64,000 nt of DNA from Actinoplanes oryzae (GCF_030757795.1 NZ_JAUQWH010000031.1:1-64000); one strand, 5' to 3'; numbered from the stretch's first letter, positions 8,680 to 16,628 are shown. Made by a program: numbers and translations. Notes: a model not told the origin generated them from the letters alone.

Positions 8680-8976
8680 TCACGCCGGCCAGCTCAGGGT
8701 GCCGAAGCCCCGGCAGATCACCTCGTGACTCTGCTCGTAGATTTCGAACGAGCACCCGACGACGGCACCGTCGTGGTACGAGTCGGGGATGGGCAGGTAC
8801 CACAAATTGGGAAAGCCTGGCTCGCGGCGGGCATTCAGGTAGGGGTCTTCTGACCGCGACATGATCCAGGTGGTGACGAGAAGGCGAAGATCATCTGGCG
8901 GCTTCTCGGCGGCGACCCAGATGTCGAGGTGGTACAGGAAATTCTTCAAGGTCCACGCTGACGGTCGTTCAGGCAT
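8680..8976 (-). CDS. Putative toxin partner of Panacea antitoxin, unknown family
   Basis: A 98-residue protein of no family I recognise, encoded directly downstream of the Panacea/SocA-type gene. Its ATG (8976) lies inside the last codons of that gene (8-bp overlap), so the two are co-translated. Size and position suit the toxin of a two-gene system. The C-terminal half (NLWYLPIP, GAVVGCSFEIYEQ, EVICRGFGTLSW) looks like consecutive beta strands, vaguely reminiscent of the RelE/ParE fold, but I see no catalytic residues and this is a guess. A longer start at 9006 is possible but has no better ribosome binding site. Confidence 0.6.
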   Translation of the reverse strand: MPERPSAWTLKNFLYHLDIWVAAEKPPDDLRLLVTTWIMSRSEDPYLNARREPGFPNLWYLPIPDSYHDGAVVGCSFEIYEQSHEVICRGFGTLSWPA

Positions 8977-9526
8977 CAGGCAGGAGCCTCGCCCGGATGT
9001 CGTCAAGCGAATCGACGGACTGCTCAGGGTGCTCTCCGGCCGTCACTTCTTGCAGCCATCGACGGACCTCGGCCGTGTCCAACTGCGCATCGTCTCCGTC
9101 GTCCTCGCCCGGGGCGCCGCTCGTCAGGAAATAGAACTTGATCCAGTCGGGCTCGATGCGGGCGCTCTCCCGGGGGCGCCGATCGCGATCGGCCAGCTTC
9201 CACGGCGCCTCGCTATGGGTCAGGTTCTCGAGGTCCTGGCCGGTCAGGGCGCCGTACCTGCTGAGCACGTAGCCGATGGTGTTCAGCTCTGCTTCTCCGA
9301 GGGTGGCGGTGCCGGGGGAAATCCCGGCCTCCTTCTCCTGCTTCCACAGTGCTCCGACGACGGGACCCATGTCCCAGGCCGAGATCGTCTCGGTGAAAAG
9401 AGGCTCGTCGAAGGTGGCGAGGTGATGCCCCTGGCAGTAGTAGAGCAGCTTGTGCAGCTTCTTGACCGGCAGGCCAGGCAGCCGGTCGCGAAGGACGGCG
9501 GCGACATCTCGTGCTGACGCGGTCAT
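8969..9526 (-). CDS. Panacea-domain (SocA/DUF4065) antitoxin-like protein
   Basis: A 185-residue protein with the Panacea (SocA, DUF4065) signature KKLHKLLYYCQGHHLA, followed by AWDMGPVVGALWK near residues 20-75. This domain is the antitoxin half of SocAB in Caulobacter and of many PanAT toxin-antitoxin pairs. A less conserved C-terminal region of about 70 residues follows. I start it at the ATG at 9526. The frame stays open to 9628, but that extension would cover the LexA box at 9585-9600 and the -10, so it is unlikely to be translated. It is the first gene of a two-gene operon with the small downstream protein. Confidence 0.85.
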   Translation of the reverse strand: MTASARDVAAVLRDRLPGLPVKKLHKLLYYCQGHHLATFDEPLFTETISAWDMGPVVGALWKQEKEAGISPGTATLGEAELNTIGYVLSRYGALTGQDLENLTHSEAPWKLADRDRRPRESARIEPDWIKFYFLTSGAPGEDDGDDAQLDTAEVRRWLQEVTAGEHPEQSVDSLDDIRARLLPDA

Positions 9527-9584
9527 CCGGTCATGATACGGCTGCTCATAGGCATGCAGAGTCCTCGGCTGCCCCGATCTGAGA

Positions 9585-9605
9585 TCGAACATGCGTTCGA
9601 TAATA
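9585..9605 (-). promoter_or_regulatory. Perfect LexA (SOS) box plus -10 upstream of Panacea operon
   Basis: Bases 9585-9600 read TCGAACATGCGTTCGA, an exact match to the actinobacterial/Gram-positive LexA operator TCGAAC-N4-GTTCGA. On the minus strand a TATTAT (9605-9600) abuts and overlaps the box and would serve as -10, so bound LexA should block transcription. The box is 59 nt upstream of the Panacea start codon. This predicts induction of the pair by DNA damage. Confidence 0.82.
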
Positions 9606-9661
9606 GGTTGTCGGGCGACAAGATGCACATCAGCGAGGCGGCTCGGCCGGGCTGCCGAGAG

Positions 9662-10084
9662 TCAGTCGCATTCGGGGCCGTTGCGCCAGAGGGTGTCGGC
9701 GGTGCCGGCGGCCATGCGCCGGGCGTAGAAGTCGACCTTGTGGTCGATGACGTCGAGGGCCGATTGCAACTCGGCGACCTGCTCGCGCACCCGCTCCTGG
9801 TGCCCGCGCAGCAGATCGTAGCGCTCCTGGACGGTGTGCGGGCCCTCCCGGAACAGCGCGGCGTAGTGCCGGATGTCGGGCAGCGGCATGCCGGAGGAGC
9901 GGAGTTTCGTGCAGACGCGGAGCCACTCGACGTCCTGCTCGGTGAAGAGACGCCGGCCCGCGGAGTCGCGCTCGACCGGGTCGACCAGGAGTTGCTCCTG
10001 TTCGTAGAAGCGCAGCGTGTGGGTGGTCAGCCCGGTGCGGTCGCTGACTTCTCCGATGCTGAGCCGCGGCGTGGTCGTGGTCAT
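9662..10084 (-). CDS. MerR-family transcriptional regulator
   Basis: A 140-residue MerR-type activator/repressor. The N-terminal winged helix is clear (LSIGEVSDRTGLTTHTLRFY, then EQEQLL and GRRLFTEQDVEWL), and a coiled-coil dimerisation helix follows (about 75-125). No cysteine ligand set typical of metal sensors is present at the C-terminus apart from one Cys, so it is more like the organic-compound or aldehyde-responsive branch. The ATG at 10084 is preferred to a TTG at 10093. It is divergent from, and probably controls, the adjacent SDR through the operator at 10105-10135. Confidence 0.9.
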   Translation of the reverse strand: MTTTTPRLSIGEVSDRTGLTTHTLRFYEQEQLLVDPVERDSAGRRLFTEQDVEWLRVCTKLRSSGMPLPDIRHYAALFREGPHTVQERYDLLRGHQERVREQVAELQSALDVIDHKVDFYARRMAAGTADTLWRNGPECD

Positions 10085-10104
10085 GGGAACCAAGCGTACG
10101 AGCC

Positions 10105-10135
10105 TTGACTTCGAGTCGGCTCGAGCTCTTAGCGT
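10105..10135 (+). promoter_or_regulatory. MerR-type promoter/operator of the SDR gene
   Basis: TTGACT (10105-10110) and TAGCGT (10130-10135) are separated by 19 bp, the stretched spacer typical of MerR-activated promoters. The spacer contains the inverted repeat TCGAG-TCGG-CTCGA. The site lies between the divergent MerR gene and the SDR, as expected for DNA underwinding by an activated MerR dimer. Confidence 0.6.
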
Positions 10136-10143
10136 CGGGCGAC

Positions 10144-10971
10144 ATGACGAAGAGCTGGTTCATCACGGGAACGTCGTCCGGGTTCGGGCGCATCATGACC
10201 GAGCGGCTGCTGGAGCGGGGTGACCGGGTCGCGGCGACGCTGCGGCGGCCCGAGGCGCTCGACGACCTGCGGGACAAGTACGGCGACCGGCTGTGGATCG
10301 CGCAGCTGGACGTGACGGAGGCGCCGGCGGTGCACCGGGTCGTGGGTGAGGCGTTCGCGGCACTCGGCACGATCGACGTGGTGGTCAACAATGCCGGCTA
10401 CGGGGTGTTCGCCTCGGTCGAGGAGGCCTCGGACGAGCAGATCCGGCAGGTGGTCGAGACCAATCTGCTCGGGTCGATCTGGGTGATCCGGGCGGCTCTG
10501 CCGCATCTGCGGGCCCAGCGGGGCGGCCGCATCCTGCAGGTGTCGACGGCCGGCGGACAGGCGACCTATCCGAACTTCGGCTACTACCACGCGTCGAAGT
10601 GGGGCATCGAGGGCTTCTGCGAGACCGTCGCGCAAGAGATCGCGCCGTTCGGGATCGGGCTGACCATTGTCGAGCCCGGGGCGACGGCGACCGGGTTCGG
10701 GCCGGGGCTGGTCCGGGCGCCGATCATGCCGGAGTACGACGCCACGCCCGCCGGTGACACCCGGCGGGCGCTGGCCGACGGCTCGTTCCCGCTGGTCAAC
10801 GATCCGGAGAAGATCGCGGCCGCGATGATCGCGTCGGCGGACGGGGCCGAGGCGCCGCTGCGGCTGCCGCTGGGTGCGGACACGTACCGGGATGTCCGGG
10901 CCGCGCTGGTCGCCCGGCTGGAGAACCACGACGCCCACCGCGACGCGGCGCTGTCCGTGCCAAAGTTTTAA
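10144..10971 (+). CDS. Short-chain dehydrogenase/reductase
   Basis: A 275-residue SDR oxidoreductase. Residues 6-15 hold the cofactor-binding TGTSSGFG motif, an NNAGYG motif follows near residue 85, and the catalytic Tyr-Lys pair is in YYHASKWG near residue 160. It matches the SDR group often annotated as oxidoreductase with unknown substrate. The ATG at 10144 starts the conserved MTKSWFITGTSSGFG. It is transcribed from the MerR-type promoter just upstream, so it is likely an inducible detoxification or carbonyl-modifying enzyme. Confidence 0.9.
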   Translation: MTKSWFITGTSSGFGRIMTERLLERGDRVAATLRRPEALDDLRDKYGDRLWIAQLDVTEAPAVHRVVGEAFAALGTIDVVVNNAGYGVFASVEEASDEQIRQVVETNLLGSIWVIRAALPHLRAQRGGRILQVSTAGGQATYPNFGYYHASKWGIEGFCETVAQEIAPFGIGLTIVEPGATATGFGPGLVRAPIMPEYDATPAGDTRRALADGSFPLVNDPEKIAAAMIASADGAEAPLRLPLGADTYRDVRAALVARLENHDAHRDAALSVPKF

Positions 10972-11034
10972 CCATAGGTGGTCAATCGATCACGAGCGGT
11001 TGCCTAGGGCGGCGGCGCGGGTCTCAATGGAGCG

Positions 11035-12336
11035 ATGTCCGCGTCGATCAAAGTGACCGCAGTCGCCGTTGCCGTCGCGAGCTCCCGGGCGACGGCGGGA
11101 GAGACCGTCATCGTCGCCGGGGCCGGGCTGTTCCTGCTGGTCTTCGCCTCCGCGTACGCCGGTGCGGCGCGCCGGATGCCCGATGCCGCCGGCCTCTACG
11201 CGCCCATCGCGCAGGGGCTGGGCCGTCCGGCGGGACTGGGGGCGGCGTGGCTCGCGCTCGCCGCCTACCACTCCGTCCAGGCCGGCCTGTACGGCATGAC
11301 GGGCGCCGCGGCGGCCCCGCTGCTCGACGCGCCGTGGTGGGCGGTGGCGGGCGCCTGCTGGCTGCTGGTCACGATCTGCGGTCAGCTGCCCGTACGCGTC
11401 GCCGTGGGCTTGATCGTCCTGGCGGTCCTGGGCCAGATCGTCGTCACGGCGCTCCGGGCCACGATGGACGTCGGCGGCGTCGACTGGACGGTGAACCGGT
11501 CGGCGCTCGGGGCGCTGCTGCTCGCCGGGGTCCTCGCCTTCGTGGGCTTCGAGACGGCGGCGGCGTTCGGAAGGACGGGGACGGGCGGGATCCTGCTCCT
11601 GACCGTGATCTTCGGCGCCTTGAGCCTGGGCACCGGGCCGCTGCCCGCGTGGGCGGCGACCCCGGCCGCCTGGGTGACCGTGGCCGGGCTGGCCGCCGGC
11701 GCGCTCGCCCTGCAGCTGACCGTCGTCCGTTACCTGGCGGCGCTGGGCCGCGAGCACGTCTTCCCGGCCGGCCTGACGCGTCCCCGGGTCGCCGCGCTGA
11801 CGCAGAGCGTGGCGGCGGGCCTGATCCTCGGCGCGTTCGTCGCCCTCCGGATCGACCCGGCGGGCGGCTGGGCGGCGCGCCTCGGGCTCGCCGGCGCCCT
11901 CGGAGTGCTGCTCCTGCTGCTGGGAACGGCCCTCGCCGCCCTGTTCCTCCTCAACCGCCGCCCGGCCGGCGACGGGCTGTGGCACCGGCTGGTCGCGCCC
12001 GTCGTCGCGGTCGTCGGGCTCGGGACGCTGGTGTGGCTCGCGGCCGTGCACCACGGCTACCTGCTCGCGGCCGCCTCGGCCCCGATCCTCGTCGGGCTCG
12101 CGCACGCCCTCGCGCTGCGGCTCACGCAGCCCGTCGTCTACGCCGGCGTGGGGCTGGGCGGCCGCGTGATCGTGGTGGCGCCCGACCCGGCCCCGCTGGA
12201 GGCGGCGCGGCCGAGGGCGGCGATCGGGCCGGGCGCGCACCGGCCGGAACGGGTCCGGCGCCGTGAGCGGGGAACGCCGGCCCGCTTCAGCGAGCGGGCG
12301 ACGGTGGTTCGCCGAAGAACTCCTGGATCTGGCTGA
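11035..12336 (+). CDS. APC-superfamily permease-like membrane protein
   Basis: A 433-residue polytopic membrane protein with about 11 hydrophobic helices. The segment after the first helix (ARRMPDAAGLYAPIAQGLGR) matches the second helix of amino-acid/polyamine/organocation permeases. The canonical first helix with its GSGIG-like substrate motif is absent or very short, and the C-terminus ends in a basic Arg-rich tail. It may be a diverged permease or a degenerate gene. The last 50 bp overlap the convergent 165-residue gene. The substrate is unknown. Confidence 0.7.
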   Translation: MSASIKVTAVAVAVASSRATAGETVIVAGAGLFLLVFASAYAGAARRMPDAAGLYAPIAQGLGRPAGLGAAWLALAAYHSVQAGLYGMTGAAAAPLLDAPWWAVAGACWLLVTICGQLPVRVAVGLIVLAVLGQIVVTALRATMDVGGVDWTVNRSALGALLLAGVLAFVGFETAAAFGRTGTGGILLLTVIFGALSLGTGPLPAWAATPAAWVTVAGLAAGALALQLTVVRYLAALGREHVFPAGLTRPRVAALTQSVAAGLILGAFVALRIDPAGGWAARLGLAGALGVLLLLLGTALAALFLLNRRPAGDGLWHRLVAPVVAVVGLGTLVWLAAVHHGYLLAAASAPILVGLAHALALRLTQPVVYAGVGLGGRVIVVAPDPAPLEAARPRAAIGPGAHRPERVRRRERGTPARFSERATVVRRRTPGSG

Positions 12337-12784
12337 GCGCACCCTCGTCCGGCAGCGGGCGGCAGGTCACCTCGAGCTCGGCTGCCGGCTCCGGCGGCTC
12401 GGACAGCGGCGGCACGGGCGGCAGCGGGCCCAGGCCGAGCACCTGCCGGATCACCTCGAACATGCCGGTCACCTCACGGGCCGCGAGGGGGAGCAGATCG
12501 GCGGACTCGGGGGCCGCGCAGGTGAAGTTGGCGCGGATGGCGCCGGGGACCGTACGGATGTCGGCACTGGGCCGCAGCAGGTCCGGGTGGCCCTCCGCGA
12601 CGATCCCCAGCTCGCAGCGGGGCACGCCGGAAGCCCGCCACCAGCGCTGCCATCCGGGGTCGTCGTCCAGGGTCACCGCCACGTGCTGCAACGCCACCAT
12701 GTACGCGTGCGGGGGGCGGCCCTCGACCGCCGTCGTCCCGAGGTGGGGCTGCAGCCAGCGGGATTGTCGGCCGAGCAGATCCAT
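12287..12784 (-). CDS. Hypothetical protein
   Basis: A 165-residue protein of no family I recognise, soluble and Trp/Pro-rich, with a Pro-rich segment (GPLPPVPPLSEPPEP) near residue 120. Codon usage is strongly G/C-ending, as in the neighbours, supporting a real gene. Its end overlaps the convergent permease gene by 50 bp. It lies downstream of the TetR gene on the same strand with a 71-bp gap and might be co-transcribed with it. The start at ATG 12784 is the first reasonable one; the ribosome binding site is weak. Confidence 0.5.
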   Translation of the reverse strand: MDLLGRQSRWLQPHLGTTAVEGRPPHAYMVALQHVAVTLDDDPGWQRWWRASGVPRCELGIVAEGHPDLLRPSADIRTVPGAIRANFTCAAPESADLLPLAAREVTGMFEVIRQVLGLGPLPPVPPLSEPPEPAAELEVTCRPLPDEGALSQIQEFFGEPPSPAR

Positions 12785-12855
12785 CACCGCATGGTGACAT
12801 CCCGGGCATTCGCGGCAGTTTTGCCACGGCGGGCGCGATCGGGTGGTCGCGAGGG

Positions 12856-13428
12856 TTACGGCAGGAGCGTCGCGGCGATCGCCCGGGCGGTCAGCACCGG
12901 GCCCGGCCCCTGCTCCATGCGGGTGCCGTAGAGCGCGCCGTTGTAGAGCACGACCAGCTGGGCGGCCAGCGTCTCGGGATCGGCGGCGCCGGCGTCGCGG
13001 GCCAGCCGGGTGAAGAGCTCGCGGGTCCAGCGCCGGCCGACCGCCACGGCCTCGGCCGGCTCGCCGTCGCGGGCGCCCTCGGCCACCGCGTTGTAGAACG
13101 CACAGCCGCGGAACTCGGGCCCGGCGGCCTGCTCGGCCAGCAGGTCGAAGACGCCCAGCACCTTGTCGCGGGGGGTGGCGAAGCGTTCCAGGCCGGTGGT
13201 GATGCGGCGGCGGCGCTTGGCGTCGTAGTCCTCTATGTAGGCCTTGATCAGGCCTTCCTTGTTGCCGAAGCAGCTGTAGAGCGACGCCTTGGCCACTCCG
13301 GCGTGCTCGATGACGCGATCGATGCCGACCGTGTGCACGCCCTCGGCGTAGAAGAGCTCGCCGGCGGAGGCGAGCAGGCGGTCCCGGGCGGTCGGCTTGC
13401 GCCCGGTGACGGGTGATGCAGCGGACAT
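12856..13428 (-). CDS. TetR-family repressor of adjacent MFS exporter
   Basis: A 190-residue TetR regulator with the DNA-binding helix-turn-helix in residues 12-58 (ARDRLLASAGELFYAEGVHT, then AGVAKASLYSCFGNKEGL) and a helical ligand-binding domain. It is divergent from an MFS transporter; the 81-bp intergenic region carries two identical-type palindromes that are almost certainly its operators. It should repress both genes until a substrate of the exporter binds. Confidence 0.92.
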   Translation of the reverse strand: MSAASPVTGRKPTARDRLLASAGELFYAEGVHTVGIDRVIEHAGVAKASLYSCFGNKEGLIKAYIEDYDAKRRRRITTGLERFATPRDKVLGVFDLLAEQAAGPEFRGCAFYNAVAEGARDGEPAEAVAVGRRWTRELFTRLARDAGAADPETLAAQLVVLYNGALYGTRMEQGPGPVLTARAIAATLLP

Positions 13429-13443
13429 GTGGTTGACGGTACC

Positions 13444-13486
13444 AGACAGACCTGTCTACTGTCGGGTCCGCTAGACAGATCTGTCT
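13444..13486. promoter_or_regulatory. Tandem TetR operators between TetR and MFS genes
   Basis: Two perfect palindromes, AGACAG-AC-CTGTCT (13444-13457) and AGACAG-AT-CTGTCT (13473-13486), are centred 29 bp apart, so they lie on nearly the same face of the helix. The first sits between a -35 TTGACG (13433-13438) and a -10 TACTGT (13457-13462) of the MFS promoter; the second lies just past the expected start of transcription. This arrangement predicts tight repression. Confidence 0.8.
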
Positions 13487-13509
13487 GTTCGTGAGATCGG
13501 GGAGCAAAG

Positions 13510-14712
13510 ATGACCACCACCCTCGCCGTACGCCAGAGATCGCGGCTGTCGCATCCGGTGGCGTTCGTGGCCATCGCCGTCATCTTCCTGACGTTCACCG
13601 CGGCCAGCAGTGCGCCGTCCCCGCTCTACGTCGTCTACCAGGAGCTCTGGGGCTTCTCCGCGGTCACGCTCACCGTGATCTTCGCCGTCTACGTGGTCGG
13701 CCTGATCGCCTCGCTGCTCGTGCTGGGCGCCCTCTCCGACCACGTCGGCCGGCGCCCGGTCCTGGCCGCGGCCGTCGTGCTCGAGGTCGCCGCCCTGATC
13801 GTCTTCGTGACGGCGGGCAACGTGACCATGCTGCTGGTCGCCCGGTTCGTGCAGGGCGTCGCGACCGGCATGGCCTTCACCACGCTCGGCGCCGCGCTGG
13901 TCGACCTCAACCCGCCGCACGCCCCCGGCCGGGCCGGGCTGCTCAACAGCCTGGTGCCCCCGATCGGCCTGTCCATCGGCTCGCTCGGCGCCGGCGCGCT
14001 CGTGCAGTACGCCCCCGGCCCGACCCACCTGGTCTGGGCCATCCTGCTCGCGGCCATGGTCGTCGCCGCGGCCATCGTGCTGCTCATGCCGGAGACCTCG
14101 GCCCGGCGCCCCGGTGGCGTCGCGTCGCTGCTGCCCAAGCTCGGCGTGCCGCAGCGGCTGCGGGTGGACTTCTTCGCGATCGTCCCGATCATCCTGGCCA
14201 GCTGGGCGCTCGCCGGGCTCTACATGTCGCTCGGGCCGTCCATCGCCGTCGGCGTCTTCGGCCTGCACAGCCACCTGATCGGCGGGCTCGTCGTGGCGCT
14301 GCTCTGCGGCACCGGCGCGGTGACCGCCTTCAGCCTGCGGACCTTCCCGACCCCGCGCAACCTGATGATCGCCGGCGTCATGCTGACCGTCGGCACCGCG
14401 GTCACCCTGGTCGGCATGGAGCTCGAGTCGGTCGTCGTGGCGGCCGTGGGCACGGTGCTCGCGGGCATCGGCTTCGGTGCCTCGTCGCTCGCCTCCTTCG
14501 GCACGCTGGCGCTGCTGGCCGCCCCGGACGAGCGCGGCGAGCTCTTCGCGGTGGCGCTGACCATCTCGTACGTGGCCTTCAGCATCCCGGCCGTGATCGC
14601 CGGCCTGGCCGCCAACACCTTCGATCTGCGCGCCACGGGCCTGGTCTACGGCCTGGTGGTGGTCGCCCTGGGCGGCATCGCCGTGATCCTCCAGAAGGCC
14701 CGCAAGGCGTAG
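13510..14712 (+). CDS. MFS transporter (12-TM drug-exporter type)
   Basis: A 400-residue major facilitator with about 12 membrane helices. The motif-A loop GALSDHVGRRPVL between helices 2 and 3 and the typical second-half repeat are visible. The start ATG 13510 follows GGGGAG at 7 nt. It is controlled by the divergent TetR through two operators, the usual arrangement for efflux of a small toxic compound. No substrate can be inferred. Confidence 0.9.
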   Translation: MTTTLAVRQRSRLSHPVAFVAIAVIFLTFTAASSAPSPLYVVYQELWGFSAVTLTVIFAVYVVGLIASLLVLGALSDHVGRRPVLAAAVVLEVAALIVFVTAGNVTMLLVARFVQGVATGMAFTTLGAALVDLNPPHAPGRAGLLNSLVPPIGLSIGSLGAGALVQYAPGPTHLVWAILLAAMVVAAAIVLLMPETSARRPGGVASLLPKLGVPQRLRVDFFAIVPIILASWALAGLYMSLGPSIAVGVFGLHSHLIGGLVVALLCGTGAVTAFSLRTFPTPRNLMIAGVMLTVGTAVTLVGMELESVVVAAVGTVLAGIGFGASSLASFGTLALLAAPDERGELFAVALTISYVAFSIPAVIAGLAANTFDLRATGLVYGLVVVALGGIAVILQKARKA

Positions 14713-14741
14713 GCGGATCGGCTCTTTCGCGGGAGCGCCCC

Positions 14742-14774
14742 GGCGTGGACGGCAGCACCCAGGCCGCCCACGCC
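14742..14774 (+). terminator. Possible terminator after MFS gene
   Basis: GGCGTGG (14742-14748) and CCACGCC (14768-14774) can pair with a 19-nt loop. There is no T-tract, so this is a weak candidate. Confidence 0.3.
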
Positions 14775-14811
14775 GCACCATATGGGGCGAAAACCTGACG
14801 AAGGGCTGCTG

Positions 14812-16371
14812 ATGAGAAGAATCCTCGCGACGGGCGTGCTGCTCGGGCTGGTCATGTCGGGCGGGAGCGTGGCGGTCGCCGCCCCGGCTGCGAAACCGGC
14901 GATCAAGTGGGGTGCCTGCAGCCAGCCCGCGCTCAAGGCCAGGGCGGAGTGCGGCTTCCTCAGCGTCCCGCTCGACCACGCCCGCCCGAAGGGTCCGAAG
15001 ATCCAGCTCGCCGTGTCGCGCGTCAAGCACACCGTGCCCGAGGCGCAGTACCAGGGCGTCATGCTGGTCAACCCCGGCGGCCCCGGCGGCTCCGGGCTCG
15101 CCATGTCGCCGCTCGGCGGCCAGGTGCCGCGGGCGGCCGGGGCGGCGTACGACTGGATCGGCTTCGACCCCCGCGGCGTCGGCGCCAGCCGGCCCGCCCT
15201 CAGCTGCGACCCGTCCTATCAGCGCTACGGCCGGCCGCAGTACGTGCCGGCGAGCGCCGCGATCGAGAAGGACTGGCGCAAGCGGGCCGCGAAGTACGCC
15301 GCCGCCTGCGACCGCGCCGGGGGAGCGCTGCTCGATCACCTCAAGACCACCGACACGGTCCGGGACATGGATCTGCTCCGCGCCGCGCTCGGGGCCGAGA
15401 AGATCAACTTCTACGGCTACTCGTACGGCACCTATCTCGGCCAGGTCTACGCCACGCTCTTCCCGCAGCGGGTCCGCCGCATGGTGCTCGACGGCGTCGT
15501 GAACCCGGGGCGCGTCTGGTACGACGCCAACCTCGATCAGGACCTCGCCTTCGACCGCAACATGAAGCGCTACTTCGCGTGGATCGCCAAGCACGACGCG
15601 GTCTACCACCTCGGCCGTACGGGTGCCGCGGTCGAGAAGCTCTTCTACGCCCAGCAGGCGCAGCTGACCCGCAAGCCCGCCGCCGGCGCCTTCGGCGGCA
15701 ACGAGCTGACCGACGTCTTCCTCCAGGCCGGCTACTACGTGTTCGGCTGGGACACCGTGGCGACGGCGTTCTCGGCGTTCGTGCGCGACCGGGACCCCGC
15801 CGGGCTGCGCAAGCTGTTCGAGGAGGCCAACCCGGGCACGGCGGGATCCGACAACGGGTACGCCGTCTACCTCGCCACCCAGTGCACCGACGTCCAGTGG
15901 CCGCTGTCGTGGTCCAAGTGGCGGGCCGACAACTGGCGCGTGCACGCCCGGGCGCCCTTCGAGACGTGGGGCAACGCCTGGTTCAACGCGCCGTGCCTGA
16001 CGTGGGGCGCGAAGGCGGGCCGGCCCGTGGCGGTCGACGGGCGCAAGGCGCCGCCGATCCTGCTGGTCAGCGAGACTTTTGACGCGGCGACTCCGTACTC
16101 GGGGGCGCTGGCGGTCCGGCGCCTCTTCCCGCGCTCGGCCCTCGTCGAGGGCGTCGGCGGCACGACCCACTCCGGCTCGCTCTTCGGCGGGGCGTGCGTC
16201 GACGGCACGGTCGCCGCCTATCTGGCCACCGGCGAGCTCCCGCGCCGCGTGAAGGCGGACATGTCCGACCGGAAGTGCGCGCCCGTCCCGCAGCCCGCGC
16301 CGGTCAAGGCCGGCGTCCCGAAGCGGGAGTCGGCCGACCTGCGCGACCTGCTCCGGAGCCACATCCGCTGA
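14812..16371 (+). CDS. Secreted alpha/beta hydrolase, tripeptidyl-aminopeptidase type
   Basis: A 519-residue secreted hydrolase of the Streptomyces SlpD/SlpE/Tap type (alpha/beta-hydrolase plus TAP-like C-terminal domain). A signal peptide ends near residue 24-26 (MRRILATGVLLGLVM, cleavage after VAVAA). The nucleophile elbow is GYSYGTYLG near residue 205, the oxyanion region NPGGPGGSG near residue 87, and the C-terminal part has VSETFDAATPY and GTTHSG, which supply the likely Asp and His. It probably trims tripeptides from extracellular proteins. GAAGGG lies 6 nt before the ATG at 14812. Confidence 0.88.
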   Translation: MRRILATGVLLGLVMSGGSVAVAAPAAKPAIKWGACSQPALKARAECGFLSVPLDHARPKGPKIQLAVSRVKHTVPEAQYQGVMLVNPGGPGGSGLAMSPLGGQVPRAAGAAYDWIGFDPRGVGASRPALSCDPSYQRYGRPQYVPASAAIEKDWRKRAAKYAAACDRAGGALLDHLKTTDTVRDMDLLRAALGAEKINFYGYSYGTYLGQVYATLFPQRVRRMVLDGVVNPGRVWYDANLDQDLAFDRNMKRYFAWIAKHDAVYHLGRTGAAVEKLFYAQQAQLTRKPAAGAFGGNELTDVFLQAGYYVFGWDTVATAFSAFVRDRDPAGLRKLFEEANPGTAGSDNGYAVYLATQCTDVQWPLSWSKWRADNWRVHARAPFETWGNAWFNAPCLTWGAKAGRPVAVDGRKAPPILLVSETFDAATPYSGALAVRRLFPRSALVEGVGGTTHSGSLFGGACVDGTVAAYLATGELPRRVKADMSDRKCAPVPQPAPVKAGVPKRESADLRDLLRSHIR

Positions 16372-16385
16372 TTGTCGGCATGCTC

Positions 16386-16423
16386 ACAGGCCCAGGCCGG
16401 TCCGCGCCGGCCTGGGAGCCTGT
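16386..16423 (+). terminator. Hairpin terminator after peptidase gene
   Basis: ACAGGCCCAGGCCGG pairs with CCGGCCTGGG and CCTGT around a 6-nt loop, giving about 15 bp with a 2-nt bulge. No T-run follows, as is common in actinobacterial terminators. It separates the peptidase gene from the riboswitch promoter that begins immediately after it. Confidence 0.65.
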
Positions 16424-16428
16424 AGGAT
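16423..16428 (+). promoter_or_regulatory. -10 element of the riboswitch transcript
   Basis: TAGGAT lies 8 nt before the first P1 base of the riboswitch, placing the expected transcription start at about 16435. It overlaps the end of the upstream terminator stem. No clear -35 is seen. Confidence 0.45.
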
Positions 16429-16436
16429 TCGCAGCG

Positions 16437-16536
16437 CGAAGGGGAGTAGCTCCCAACGTCGCGGTCGACATACTGACGCGCCTGTCCGGGCGTCCGGCCG
16501 CACGGCCTCGGTCCGCCGGGGCGAGCGAGACCTTCG
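16437..16536 (+). promoter_or_regulatory. yybP-ykoY manganese riboswitch
   Basis: The aptamer hallmarks are present: GGGGAGTAGC near the 5' end (16441-16450), ATACTGACG in the middle (16470-16478), and GAGCGAGACC near the 3' end (16523-16532). P1 is formed by CGAAGG (16437-16442) and CCTTCG (16531-16536), a perfect 6-bp match. The family senses Mn2+ and typically turns on Mn exporters; the gene downstream is exactly such an exporter. The element lies 93 nt before the start codon. Confidence 0.88.
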
Positions 16537-16592
16537 GCTTGGCACACGTCTTCGTTCACGTGGCCGGGTCGAGGTCGCCCCGCGTCTCACGA

Positions 16593-16617
16593 TCCCGGTC
16601 GCCCCCGAGCACCGGGA
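16593..16617 (+). promoter_or_regulatory. Probable expression platform (ribosome-site-sequestering hairpin)
   Basis: TCCCGG (16593-16598) can pair with CCGGGA (16612-16617), burying most of the GGGAG ribosome binding site (16614-16618) of the exporter gene. This suggests that the riboswitch acts on translation: Mn2+ binding would favour a fold that frees the site. The switch itself is inferred. Confidence 0.5.
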
Positions 16618-16628
16618 GTTTCTGTTTC

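Noticed and set aside
9527-9628. N-terminal extension of the Panacea protein from 9628
   Set aside because: It would cover the LexA box and the -10, and the conserved domain begins after the ATG at 9526.
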